This document shows, piece after piece, positions 1 to 6,796 of a stretch of DNA of 64,000 bases (its first letter is position 1; every line of letters begins with the position of its first letter). Location of the stretch: assembly GCF_001905095.1 (NCBI RefSeq), contig NZ_LWLS01000069.1, positions 1-64,000 on the forward strand, written 5' to 3'. Under the pieces are notes generated by a model, which did no database searches, was not told the origin of the DNA, and saw only the letters and a program-made list of their open reading frames with translations. This DNA comes from Micromonospora sp. CB01531. Its GTDB lineage: Bacteria > Actinomycetota > Actinomycetes > Mycobacteriales > Micromonosporaceae. The position numbers and the translations under genes were made by a program.

Positions 1-361
1 GGGCGGGCGGGCCGTCGGGCCCGGGTCGGCCGGCGCCGGGCGGCGGCACCGCACCGGGACGGGGACCGTCGGTCGGCTCGGGCGACGGCCCGCCGGGCCG
101 GGGGCCGGGGGCCGCCGGCGGCATCCCGCCACGCGGAGGCGGCACCGCGCCGGGGCGGGCACCGCTATCGTCCCCGTCCGGGCCGAGGTCGGCCCGCTGC
201 TGCTTCGCCGTACGCAGGTCGTCGATCCAGCCGAACTCCTCGCCGGCGGTCGCCGCGTCCGGCTCGGGGTCGGCCTTGCCGCGCCCCCACCGGCGGCCCT
301 TGGCACGAGGGTCGCGCCGCTCGTCGGGGCCGTCCTCCGGCCGCTCCGGACCACGCGCCAT
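1..361 (-). CDS. Pro/Gly-rich hypothetical protein, N-terminal part (runs off the window)
   Basis: An open frame runs from an ATG at 361-359 to the window edge, about 120 codons with no stop. The product starts MARGPERPEDGPDERRDPRAK, has one less disordered stretch around residues 41-60 (EEFGWIDDLRTAKQQRADLG), and then becomes almost pure Pro/Gly/Ala. The start overlaps the rarA stop as TGATG, so it is probably translated by coupling to rarA. I recognise no domain in the visible part. A disordered cytoplasmic N-terminus in front of a domain outside the window is a guess. Confidence 0.7.
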   Translation of the reverse strand, partial: MARGPERPEDGPDERRDPRAKGRRWGRGKADPEPDAATAGEEFGWIDDLRTAKQQRADLGPDGDDSGARPGAVPPPRGGMPPAAPGPRPGGPSPEPTDGPRPGAVPPPGAGRPGPDGPPA

Positions 362-1854
362 CACTGCTGACCCTCTCCGACGGCGTCACTGCCGCCCTCA
401 TTCGCCACGTTGACCTGCTCGGCGCCGGGCGGGCGACCACCGTTGACGGCGGCCTCCACCCGCGCCGCCGGCGCCGGCAGCCCGCGGACGATCCGGCGGA
501 GCAGCGGCAGCCGGCCGGCCACCGCGCGCTCCGCGCCGTGCCCGCTGGGCCGGTAGTAGTCGGTCCCGACGAGATCGTCCGGAGCGTACTGCTGGGTGAC
601 CACCCCACGGTGGTCGTCGTGCGGATAGCGGTAGCCGGCGCCGTGCCCGAGCCCCCGGGCACCGGAGTAGTGGGCGTCGCGCAGCCCGCGGGGCACCGGT
701 CCACCACGGCCGGCGCGGACGTCGGCGATGGCCGCGCCGATCGCCGTGGTGGCCGAGTTGGACTTCGGTGCGGTGGCCAGATGGATCACCGCCTGAGCCA
801 GGTTGAGCTGCGCCTCGGGCAGCCCGACGTACTCGACGGCGTGCGCCGCGGCGGTGGCGACGGTCAGCGCCGTGGGGTCGGCCATGCCGACGTCCTCGCT
901 GGCGAAGATGACCATCCGCCGGGCGATGAACCGGGCGTCCTCGCCGGCCACCAGCATCCGGGCCAGCCAGTGCAGCGCCGCGTCCACGTCCGAGCCGCGC
1001 ATGCTCTTGATGAACGCGCTGGTCACGTCGTAGTGGGCGTCGCCGTCGCGGTCGTACCGGACGGCGGCGACGTCGACGGCCTGCTCGGCGGTGGCCAGGT
1101 CGATCCGCCCGGTGCCGAGCGCGGTGGCGGTGGCGGCCGCCGCCTCCAGCGCGGTGAGCGCCTTGCGTACGTCGCCGCCGGCGAGGCGGACCAGATGGTC
1201 CTCGGCCCCGGTCTCCAGGGTGAGCGCACCGGCCAGGCCGCGCTCGTCGGCGACCGCGCGGCGCAGCAGGCCACGCACGGCGTCGTCGTCCAACGGCTGG
1301 AGGGTCAGCAGGACGCAGCGGGACAGCAGTGGTGAGATGACCGAGAAGTACGGGTTCTCCGTGGTCGCCGCGAGCAGGGTGACCGTCCGGTCCTCCACCG
1401 CGGCGAGCAGCGAATCCTGCTGGGTCTTGCTGAACCGGTGCACCTCGTCGATGAAGAGCACCGTCTGTGGCCCGCCGGAGCGGCGCTGCCGGCGGGCGGC
1501 CTCGATCACCGCGCGGACGTCCTTCACGCCGGCCGTCAGCGCGGACATGGCGACGAAGCGCCGGTCGGTGACCCGGGCCACCAGATGGGCGATCGTGGTC
1601 TTGCCGCTGCCCGGCGGCCCCCAGAGGATCACCGACATCGGCGCCGCGCCCTCGACCAGCTGGCGCAGCGGCGCGCCCGGGGCGAGCAGGTGCTCCTGCC
1701 CGACGAGTTCGTCGATGCTGGCCGGCCGCATCCGAACGGGCAGGGGGGAGTCCGCCCCGACGGTGGTGAACCCGTCGACGCCGCCGGAGCCCGCGGGTGC
1801 GCTGGGCGCTCCGGCGGGTTCGCCGAGGGTGAAGAGAGCGTCGGACTCCATCAC
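361..1854 (-). CDS. rarA: Replication-associated recombination protein A (RarA/MgsA, AAA+ ATPase)
   Basis: RarA is a AAA+ ATPase related to clamp loaders and RuvB that acts at stalled replication forks. The 497-residue product has a low-complexity N-terminus, Walker A GPPGSGKTT at about 79-87 and Walker B IDEVHRF at about 135-141, followed by the TTENPYF and LLSRC segments (sensor 1/arginine-finger region) typical of the family. The C-terminal half, with SDVDAALHWLARML and RRMVIFASEDVGMADP, is the tetramerisation part seen in MgsA proteins. Length is slightly above the usual 430-450 because of the N-terminal extension. Start is GTG at 1854 or the adjacent ATG at 1851. No strong Shine-Dalgarno is visible. 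It is coupled to the downstream gene by TGATG. Confidence 0.95.
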   Translation of the reverse strand: MMESDALFTLGEPAGAPSAPAGSGGVDGFTTVGADSPLPVRMRPASIDELVGQEHLLAPGAPLRQLVEGAAPMSVILWGPPGSGKTTIAHLVARVTDRRFVAMSALTAGVKDVRAVIEAARRQRRSGGPQTVLFIDEVHRFSKTQQDSLLAAVEDRTVTLLAATTENPYFSVISPLLSRCVLLTLQPLDDDAVRGLLRRAVADERGLAGALTLETGAEDHLVRLAGGDVRKALTALEAAAATATALGTGRIDLATAEQAVDVAAVRYDRDGDAHYDVTSAFIKSMRGSDVDAALHWLARMLVAGEDARFIARRMVIFASEDVGMADPTALTVATAAAHAVEYVGLPEAQLNLAQAVIHLATAPKSNSATTAIGAAIADVRAGRGGPVPRGLRDAHYSGARGLGHGAGYRYPHDDHRGVVTQQYAPDDLVGTDYYRPSGHGAERAVAGRLPLLRRIVRGLPAPAARVEAAVNGGRPPGAEQVNVANEGGSDAVGEGQQ

Positions 1855-1926
1855 GAGAACAGTACCGGGCCGGCCCGACGACGCTGGAATCGCGCCGCTG
1901 GCCCGGCCCGGGTTGATCGGTTCCGG

Positions 1927-2130
1927 TCAGCCGCGACCCGGCCGCCGGCCCCGGTACCAACGGCCGCCGCGCGCGCCGGAGCCCACCCCGGCCAGGTAGA
2001 GGGAGAGCAGCAGGAAGCCGATCAGGCTGAGGGTCTGCGCGTTGAACAGGTCGGGCGCGCCGAGGTTGGTGTTCAGGAAGTCGAGCAGCAACGCGAAGCC
2101 GAACACGATGGCCGCGAGAATGGCGAGCAT
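1927..2130 (-). CDS. Small two-helix membrane protein (67 aa)
   Basis: The product begins MLAILAAIVFGFALLLDFLN, a membrane helix, followed by a short loop (NTNLGAPDLFNAQ), a second hydrophobic helix (about residues 31-46) and a basic Gly/Arg tail ending RGRRPGRG. The start at 2130 is favoured over longer frames because GGAGGAACGACC lies immediately before this ATG. Small proteins with this architecture are common in actinomycetes and have no assigned role. Nothing in the context (rarA downstream, acetyltransferase upstream) indicates one. Confidence 0.75.
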   Translation of the reverse strand: MLAILAAIVFGFALLLDFLNTNLGAPDLFNAQTLSLIGFLLLSLYLAGVGSGARGGRWYRGRRPGRG

Positions 2131-2221
2131 GGTCGTTCCTCCGGTGGGGGGTCCCAGTGGGTCGACCACGCATGTACCCGATCGGTCTGTTCGGCAATCT
2201 CCACCCTGGACGGGGCCCCGC

Positions 2222-2788
2222 TCAGCCGGCCGACCACCGGTCGGTGGCGAGGACGGCGTAGCGCACGGAGTCCCACCAGGCGCCCCGAACGAAGAAGTGG
2301 TCGCGACTGATCCCCTCCCGCCGCAGCCCGACCTTCTCCAGCACACGCCACGAGGCGGTGTGGTCGGGGCGGGTGGTGGCCTCCACCCGGTGCAGGCCCA
2401 CCTGCTCGAACGCGAGGCGCAGCAGCAGGCCGGCGACCTCGGTGCCGAGGCCCCGCCCCCAGTGGTCCGGGTGGATCACGTACCCGATCTCCCCGCGGCG
2501 GTGCTCGGGGCTCGTCACGGTGAGGGTGCCCAGCCCGACCAGCCGGTCGGCCGACGCGGCGGCCAGCCGGTACGACAGGCGCGGTACCTCCCGCGCCGCC
2601 CGGCGCCACGCCGGCATGGCCGCCTGGACTTCGTCCGGCGACGGCGGCGACTCGTCCAGCACCCGCTCGACGACCTGCGGGTCGCTGTACAGCGCGTGCA
2701 TCGCGACCAGGTCACCGTCGTCCCACTCGCGCAGCAGGCAGCGGCGGCCGGGCAGGCGTACCGGGTGTGCGGAGCGGATGCCGGGCAT
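2222..2788 (-). CDS. GNAT N-acetyltransferase, RimJ/RimL type
   Basis: A 188-residue protein of the Gcn5-related fold that transfers the acetyl group of acetyl-CoA to an amine. The core reads VGLGTLTVTSPEHRRGEIGYVIHPDHWGRGLGTEVAG. The HWGRGLGTEV segment is the acetyl-CoA pyrophosphate-binding loop (motif A), and HRVEATTRPDHTASWRVLEKVGLRREG is the typical RimJ/RimL C-terminal half. The substrate cannot be read from sequence. The start ATG lies 26 bp from the divergent start of another acetyltransferase, so the two share a very short promoter region. Confidence 0.88.
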   Translation of the reverse strand: MPGIRSAHPVRLPGRRCLLREWDDGDLVAMHALYSDPQVVERVLDESPPSPDEVQAAMPAWRRAAREVPRLSYRLAAASADRLVGLGTLTVTSPEHRRGEIGYVIHPDHWGRGLGTEVAGLLLRLAFEQVGLHRVEATTRPDHTASWRVLEKVGLRREGISRDHFFVRGAWWDSVRYAVLATDRWSAG

Positions 2789-2814
2789 GAGGTCTCCTCT
2801 CGTAGGCTGGTCGC

Positions 2815-3555
2815 ATGATCACTGCCGACCAACTCCTGGTGGGTCGGGACGCGCTGCTCGCCGCCGCCGGCCACCACCCGTACGCCCGGCACGCCCTGTG
2901 GCGGGACCATGAGGCGCGCGGCTGGCGGCGGGACGGTGCGGTGGGCTGGCTGCTGCCGCCGGGCCGGGGCCCGGTCGCTGAGGCGCTCGGGGCGTTGGGT
3001 CCGGCGCTCGACGCCTGCGCCGGCCTGGTGGCGGACGGGTCCCTGCAGGCCGGCCAGTGGCTGCACCTGCCCCGCACGTCACCGGAGGAGCTGGCCGGCC
3101 GGCTGTCCGTGGCCCGCCTCAACAACTGGGACTTCCTCTGGACCGCCACCCCGCCGCCCCCACAGGCGGAGGAGGACCGGGTGGTCCGCCTCACCGAGGC
3201 CGACCACCCGGCCCTGGCCGCGCTGGTCGAGTCGTCCTTCCCCACCACCACCACCCGTCCCGGCGACCCGCGGGTCGTCGACTGGTACGGCATCCGCGAC
3301 GGTGACCGCCTGGTGGCCTGCGGTGCCGACCGCAGCCGGGGCGACATCGGTTTCCTCGCCGGGCTGACCGTGGCTCCCGACCGCCGGGGCAGTGGCCTCG
3401 GCGCGGCGCTCACCACCGGAATGACCCGCGCCCTCTTCGCCCGGTACGACCACGTGGCGCTCGGCGTCTACACGGACAACATCGGCGCGATCCGGCTCTA
3501 CCGGCGCCTCGGCTACACCGGCACCGAACCCCGCAGCTCCGTCCAGCTCGGCTGA
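2815..3555 (+). CDS. GNAT family N-acetyltransferase with N-terminal extension
   Basis: A 246-residue protein. The first 120 residues (MITADQLLVGRDALLAAAGHH...) form an unrecognised N-terminal domain. The C-terminal half is a GNAT/FR47-like acetyltransferase: IGFLAGLTVAPDRRGSGLGAALTTGM contains the R-G-S-G-L-G acetyl-CoA loop and is followed by VALGVYTDNIGAIRLYRRLGY. It probably acetylates a small-molecule amine. It is divergent from the RimL-type gene on its left, and its 3' end faces the MFS gene across a cluster of palindromes. ATG at 2815 fits the short intergenic space, although the Shine-Dalgarno is weak. Confidence 0.85.
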   Translation: MITADQLLVGRDALLAAAGHHPYARHALWRDHEARGWRRDGAVGWLLPPGRGPVAEALGALGPALDACAGLVADGSLQAGQWLHLPRTSPEELAGRLSVARLNNWDFLWTATPPPPQAEEDRVVRLTEADHPALAALVESSFPTTTTRPGDPRVVDWYGIRDGDRLVACGADRSRGDIGFLAGLTVAPDRRGSGLGAALTTGMTRALFARYDHVALGVYTDNIGAIRLYRRLGYTGTEPRSSVQLG

Positions 3556-3652
3556 GGCCGGCCGCGGGACCTGCCTGCGCGGGCGCCGCCACGCGCCGTC
3601 CCGGCCCCCCGGGCACCGCCCGGTCGCCGGCCCGGGGCGTACCCGCCCACTC

Positions 3653-3765
3653 GATACCGCCACCTCGCCGACCTGGCGTCCCGGCCCGCCCGACGCCGGC
3701 AGTTCGCCGAGTTGGCGGCGGTCGGGCACGCCGGACACCGCCAGGTCAGCGACCTGGCGGTGTCC
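3653..3765. repeat. Three tandem imperfect palindromes between convergent genes
   Basis: Three related stem-loops stand in a row at about 3653-3683, 3691-3724 and 3733-3765. All follow the pattern ACCGCCA-nn-TC-n3-GA-nn-TGGCGG. The third is a perfect 15-bp stem (GGACACCGCCAGGTC) with a 3-nt loop AGC. The first two are degenerate versions of it. They lie between the 3' ends of the acetyltransferase (+) and the MFS exporter (-), so a bidirectional terminator is the simplest role. The triplication also looks like a dispersed palindromic repeat. Confidence 0.8.
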
Positions 3766-3787
3766 CGACCGGGCGGCCTCGGGCACG

Positions 3788-5185
3788 TCAGCCCGCCCGG
3801 ACCGTGCCAGCCGTCGGGGCGACCGGCGCGTCGCCGACGGGCACCGCCGGCACCGGGCCGGCGCCCGGGAGGCCCGGGCCGGAGGCGGGATCGCCCGGGT
3901 CGGAGGCGGGATCGTCCGCGCCGGAGGCGGTCTCCTCCGCCGCGCTGCGGGCGGACCGGCTGGCACGCCAGGCCGGCAGGTAGAGCGGGGCGGCCAGCGC
4001 CAGCATCACGGCGCCGACCAGCATGGCGAGGCTGACGCTGCTGCGGTCGGCCAGCGCGGTCAGGATGACCGCGCCGAGCGCGAAGCCCGGTTGCCCCATC
4101 ATCGAGTTCAGCGAGATGACGCTGGTCCGGTACGGCCCGTCGACCTGCCGGTGCAGCAGGCCCATGTGCAGCGGGTTGGACGCCCCGTGCACGGTGTAGC
4201 AGGCCAGGTAGGCGACGAGCACCCCGACCGGGCCGGCGAGCAGGCCCATCCCGACCACGGTCGCGCCCTGGAGCACCCGCATGAGGGCGGCAGCGGGGGC
4301 GGCGCCCAGCCGGCGCAGCAGGAACGGGGTGAGCGCGGCGCCGGCCGCGTTGGCCAGCCAGGCCGCCGAGCTGGCCGGGCCGAGCAGAGTGGCCGCCCGG
4401 TCGACGTTCCCGACCACCTCGGCGAGGCGGACCGGCAGCAGCGACTCGAAGGTGACCATGCCGAAGCTCCAGAACAGCTCGACGGCGACCAGGGCGAGCA
4501 GCACCCGGGATCGGCGCAGCAGGCCGATCGCCTGCCCGACCATCCGGGGTGCCTCGACCACCGAGGCGCGGAGTGCGGCAGCGCCCTTGGCCGGTCGGGT
4601 CTCCACCAGCAGGACCAGCAGCGCGACCAGCGACACGCCCTGCAGGACGAGGGCCACCAGCACGGGCACGGTCAGCGCGCTGACCGAGCCGATCGGGCCG
4701 AGCGCGATCAGGCCACCGCTGAGCAGCGCGCCGGCGCCGATGGCCAGGCCGCTGACGGTGCCGGCGTAGCCGAGGCCGCGCTCGTACTCGGCCTCCGGGT
4801 CGGCGGCCAGGGCGGCGTCGACGTACCAGGACTCCAGGGGGCCGCTGTCCAGCGCCCGGTAGACGCCCTGCAACGCCCAGACCAGGAAGAAGAGCCAGAA
4901 CGAGTCGGCCACCGCGAAGAGGGCCAGCGAGATCAGGCTGATCACCCAGGCGGTGACGAGCACCGGCTTGCGGCCGAGCGCGTCGGCGAACCCGCCGGTG
5001 GGCAGCTCCAGCGCGAGCACGACCAGGCCCTGCGCGGTGGCCGCCATACCCATCTGGGCGAGCGACAGGCCGCGCTCCTGCATGAGCAGGATCATCACGG
5101 GGATCAGCAGGCCGCTGGGCAGCCAGCGCAGCCCGTAGAGGGTGAGGTAGCGGAACCGGACCTGGCGGACGGAAAGCGCGCTCAT
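3788..5185 (-). CDS. MFS transporter (predicted exporter)
   Basis: A 465-residue major facilitator with about 12 hydrophobic segments, a GGFADALGRKPVLV loop between TM2 and TM3 (the MFS GxxxD-x-x-GRK motif), and a long Pro/Ala/Gly/Asp tail after residue 410. A more upstream start is possible, but MSALSVRQVRFRYLTLYGLRW at 5185 is preferred because its ATG overlaps the stop of the upstream ArsR-type gene (ATGA). That makes a two-gene operon: repressor first, exporter second. The repressor family suggests induction by a small ligand. The substrate is unknown. Confidence 0.88.
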   Translation of the reverse strand: MSALSVRQVRFRYLTLYGLRWLPSGLLIPVMILLMQERGLSLAQMGMAATAQGLVVLALELPTGGFADALGRKPVLVTAWVISLISLALFAVADSFWLFFLVWALQGVYRALDSGPLESWYVDAALAADPEAEYERGLGYAGTVSGLAIGAGALLSGGLIALGPIGSVSALTVPVLVALVLQGVSLVALLVLLVETRPAKGAAALRASVVEAPRMVGQAIGLLRRSRVLLALVAVELFWSFGMVTFESLLPVRLAEVVGNVDRAATLLGPASSAAWLANAAGAALTPFLLRRLGAAPAAALMRVLQGATVVGMGLLAGPVGVLVAYLACYTVHGASNPLHMGLLHRQVDGPYRTSVISLNSMMGQPGFALGAVILTALADRSSVSLAMLVGAVMLALAAPLYLPAWRASRSARSAAEETASGADDPASDPGDPASGPGLPGAGPVPAVPVGDAPVAPTAGTVRAG

Positions 5186-5802
5186 CGCTCCTCCTCGGAC
5201 GACGGGTTGGCCAGCCGCAGGTCCGCGAGCAGCGGCAGGGCGGTGAGGAAGATCTGCACCTGCTCCGCGCCGGGCTCGTCGGGGTCGGCTTGGTTGCGGT
5301 AGCGGTCGAGGAGCTGCCACACCTCGGCCTTGAGCGTCTCGAGCCGGGCCGACGGAATGGTCATGAAGATGTCACTCATGCCGAACGCGTCGCGCCAGGC
5401 CGATGACCACTGGTGGCGGACCGCGGACCACCGCTCGGCGTGCTCGACCAGGTGCCGCACCTGGTAGTCCTCGATCCACTCGACGGCGGCGCGGGCGTCC
5501 GGGTCGTCGTCGAAGTCGGTCGGCTCCCAGTTGGTGACGTCGTGCGCGGCCCGCCAGAACCGCTGCCGGCCGGTGCCGAGGTCCGGGTCCTCGGCGACCA
5601 GCCCGACCTCGGCGAGCTGGCGCAGGTGGTAGCTGGTCGCCCCGGTGTTGGTGCCGAGCAGCTCGGCGAGGCGCGTGGCGGTGGCGGGCCCCTTCACCCG
5701 TAGCGCACCGAGCAGTCGGGTCCGCAGCGGGTGCGCCAGCACCCGCACCTGCCGGTGATCGAGCCGCACCTCGCGCGGTGCCGGCTTCCTGTCGTTCCCC
5801 AT
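5182..5802 (-). CDS. ArsR-like winged-helix transcriptional regulator
   Basis: 206 residues. The N-terminal winged helix reads LDHRQVRVLAHPLRTRLLGAL, then TATRLAELLGTNTGATSYHLRQLAEVGLV (recognition helix) and a wing with DLGTGRQRFWRAAHD. The C-terminal 110 residues are a ligand-binding or dimerisation extension without the Cys metal-site motif of ArsR/SmtB. A longer frame up to 5862 exists, but its extra residues are simply the translated operator palindrome, so the ATG at 5802 is chosen. The gene is translationally coupled to the MFS gene and lies directly behind the operator array, which implies autoregulation. Confidence 0.88.
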   Translation of the reverse strand: MGNDRKPAPREVRLDHRQVRVLAHPLRTRLLGALRVKGPATATRLAELLGTNTGATSYHLRQLAEVGLVAEDPDLGTGRQRFWRAAHDVTNWEPTDFDDDPDARAAVEWIEDYQVRHLVEHAERWSAVRHQWSSAWRDAFGMSDIFMTIPSARLETLKAEVWQLLDRYRNQADPDEPGAEQVQIFLTALPLLADLRLANPSSEEER

Positions 5803-5805
5803 GGA

Positions 5806-5861
5806 TGCACAATATCTGTGCACACTTTCTATGCACAAGAGTTGTGCATAGAAAGTGTGCA
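5806..5861. promoter_or_regulatory. Operator array of TGTGCA/TGCACA half-sites with a 20-bp perfect palindrome
   Basis: TGCACACTTTCTATGCACAA at 5819-5838 is repeated in exact inverse at 5842-5861 around a GAG spacer. A further TGCACA-N5-TGTGCA palindrome at 5806-5822 overlaps it and abuts the ArsR start codon. It is the only DNA between the regulator's start and the next gene, so it must contain its promoter and is very probably the autoregulatory operator. Confidence 0.85.
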
Positions 5862-5888
5862 CGATCCGACAGGTGCCCGGGACAGGCG

Positions 5889-6698
5889 TCAGGCGAAGAG
5901 TTCGGTAACGCCCCGCAGGCGGGTACGGAGCAGGCTGGCGGCGCGGGAGGAGTCGAGGCGTACCTCGGTGGGGTGCTGCCGGCCGGTGGCGAGGCTGGTC
6001 GTGGTCTTCAGGCCGGCCGGGTCGAGGCCGAGGCGCCGGGCCACCAGAAGGCCCAGCTCGGCCCGGCTGACCGGGTCCGGCCCGGCCACGTTGAGCAGGC
6101 CGGCATACCCGGAGGGCACCAGCTCCAGCACGGCGGCGGCGAGGTCGACCACGTCCACCGGGCAGCGGAGCTCGTCGGTGAAGAGGGCCGCCCGGCCGGC
6201 GAGCGCGTCCCGGCAGAGCTGGATCTGCTTGCTCCCCTCCCCCACGATCAGCGAGGTACGCACCAGCACCGCGCCCGGGTCGAGCGCCCGCACCGCGGTT
6301 TCCGCGGCCGCCTTCGCGGCCCCGTACGCGTTCACCGGCGTGGGCACGTCGTCGTCGCGGTACGGCGTCGGGCGCCCGCCGTGCAGCGCGTCACTGGACA
6401 GGTGCACGAGCCGGGCGCCCACCTCGGCCGCCGCGGCCGCGACGTGGGCCGCCCCGTCGGCGGTGACCGTCCAGTCGTCGTAGCGATAGGGGGTGGCGAC
6501 GACGGCGTCGGGGCGCACCTCGGTCAGCAGCGCGCGGACGGCGGACCGGTCGGTGACGTCGAGCCGGCGGGCGGCCACGCCCGGCACCGCGACGGCGGCC
6601 GAGTGCCAGGTGCCGACCACCCGCTGTCCCGCCGCCACCGCCTGCCGGCACACCTCGGCGCCGAGGAAACCGCTGGCCCCCACCACGAGCAGCGTCAC
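5889..6698 (-). CDS. RmlD-like NAD(P)-dependent sugar-nucleotide reductase (extended SDR)
   Basis: About 270 residues with a Rossmann signature VVGASGFLGAEV at the N-terminus, a VHLSSDALHGG strand (the serine of the catalytic triad), YGAAK (YxxxK, catalytic Tyr/Lys) and a C-terminal substrate domain. The best family match is RmlD/dTDP-4-dehydrorhamnose reductase, but no other rhamnose genes are nearby, so the substrate is open. Two GTG starts are possible, 6707 or 6698. The latter sits at better spacing behind GGAGAGG and gives MTLLVVGASGFLG. Confidence 0.85.
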   Translation of the reverse strand: MTLLVVGASGFLGAEVCRQAVAAGQRVVGTWHSAAVAVPGVAARRLDVTDRSAVRALLTEVRPDAVVATPYRYDDWTVTADGAAHVAAAAAEVGARLVHLSSDALHGGRPTPYRDDDVPTPVNAYGAAKAAAETAVRALDPGAVLVRTSLIVGEGSKQIQLCRDALAGRAALFTDELRCPVDVVDLAAAVLELVPSGYAGLLNVAGPDPVSRAELGLLVARRLGLDPAGLKTTTSLATGRQHPTEVRLDSSRAASLLRTRLRGVTELFA

Positions 6699-6721
6699 GC
6701 CGCCCACCTCTCCGACTCGTC

Positions 6722-6776
6722 GATCATGAGGCTAGCGGGGCGACACCCCGAAGCGGCGCCCGCCAACCTCATGATC
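6722..6776. terminator. 18-bp near-perfect stem-loop downstream of aspS
   Basis: The arms GATCATGAGGCTAGCGGG (6722-6739) and its inverse at 6759-6776 match at 16 of 18 positions around a 19-nt loop. It lies between aspS and the RmlD-like gene, both on the minus strand. Terminator or dispersed palindrome. Confidence 0.65.
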
Positions 6777-6796
6777 AACGGCGCGAAGCATCAGGA

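Noticed and set aside
165..2310. Long Arg/Pro/Ala-rich open frames on both strands over rarA
   Set aside because: They are shadow frames of a GC-rich gene. rarA motifs and codon bias are on the minus strand in one frame only.
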